Shown piece after piece: positions 21,518 to 21,625 of a stretch of 21,625 nucleotides of DNA; position 1 is the first letter of the stretch; the number at the start of each line of letters is the position of its first letter. The DNA comes from JBEKTY01 sp049515555 (GTDB lineage Bacteria > Planctomycetota > Planctomycetia > Pirellulales > Thermoguttaceae). The notes beneath the pieces were generated by a model. The model worked only from the letters and a program-made list of their open reading frames with translations. It did not search any database and had not been told where the DNA came from. Made by a program: the position numbers and the translations under genes. The DNA lies in the NCBI GenBank assembly GCA_049515555.1, contig JBEKTY010000143.1, forward strand, positions 1 to 21,625, given 5' to 3'.

Positions 21518-21625
21518 CAATTTGGGTGGATCAGTTATCCGTTTGCGTCGGGTGCAAGCCGGCTGAACCAATTGGCTGGGGAGGCCCCGGAAGGTCGGAA
21601 ACTTGTGATGGGTCGAGCGCCAGCG

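Overview
The window looks like a high-GC planctomycete chromosome segment (Pirellulales-like is my best guess). The basis is its gene content: secreted DUF1080, nucleoside-hydrolase and heparinase-type proteins, a TPR 'end-of-group' protein, a giant TPR protein and a secretin-like protein. Intergenic spaces also carry several palindromic repeat families of a kind I associate with planctomycete genomes. No rRNA, tRNA, transposase or taxonomic marker gene is present, so the assignment is an inference.

Layout, left to right. 1-197 is a heptanucleotide-repeat mosaic. 198-4664 (-) is a 1488-residue membrane-anchored TPR protein. 4945-6543 (-) is an AzgA/NCS2-like permease. 6544-6914 is a divergent intergenic region with two palindromic repeats. 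6915-7913 (+) is an ABC-2-type permease. A perfect 26-bp inverted repeat separates it from the convergent 8044-9042 (-) secreted EF-hand, histidine/glycine-rich repeat protein. 9361-10353 (-) is an exported nucleoside hydrolase. 10611-14180 (+) is a large secreted heparinase II/III-like protein with a C-terminal discoidin-like domain. It converges, with only 4 bp between stop codons, on 14185-15948 (-), a SulP anion transporter with a STAS domain. Further (-) strand genes are 16126-18159 (TPR end-of-group protein of unknown function), 18335-19360 (DUF1080, 3-keto-disaccharide hydrolase family) and 19741-21438 (secretin-like protein with a Cys-rich insert).

Working together. Most genes encode envelope or exported proteins: transport (AzgA-like, SulP, ABC-2), extracytoplasmic glycan or glycoside breakdown (heparinase-like, DUF1080), nucleoside cleavage, and envelope scaffolding (TPR, secretin-like). 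A link between glycan cleavage and anion transport is possible for the heparinase/SulP pair but is not shown by the sequence. Gaps between same-strand genes are 175-400 bp and often hold hairpins, so most genes are probably transcribed separately.

No CRISPR array, phage, toxin-antitoxin or defence island is visible. The least ordinary features are the set of intergenic palindromic repeat families (one pair shows a compensatory base change), the 45-bp-periodic His-rich EF-hand protein, and the unassigned TPR end-of-group and Cys-rich secretin-like proteins.
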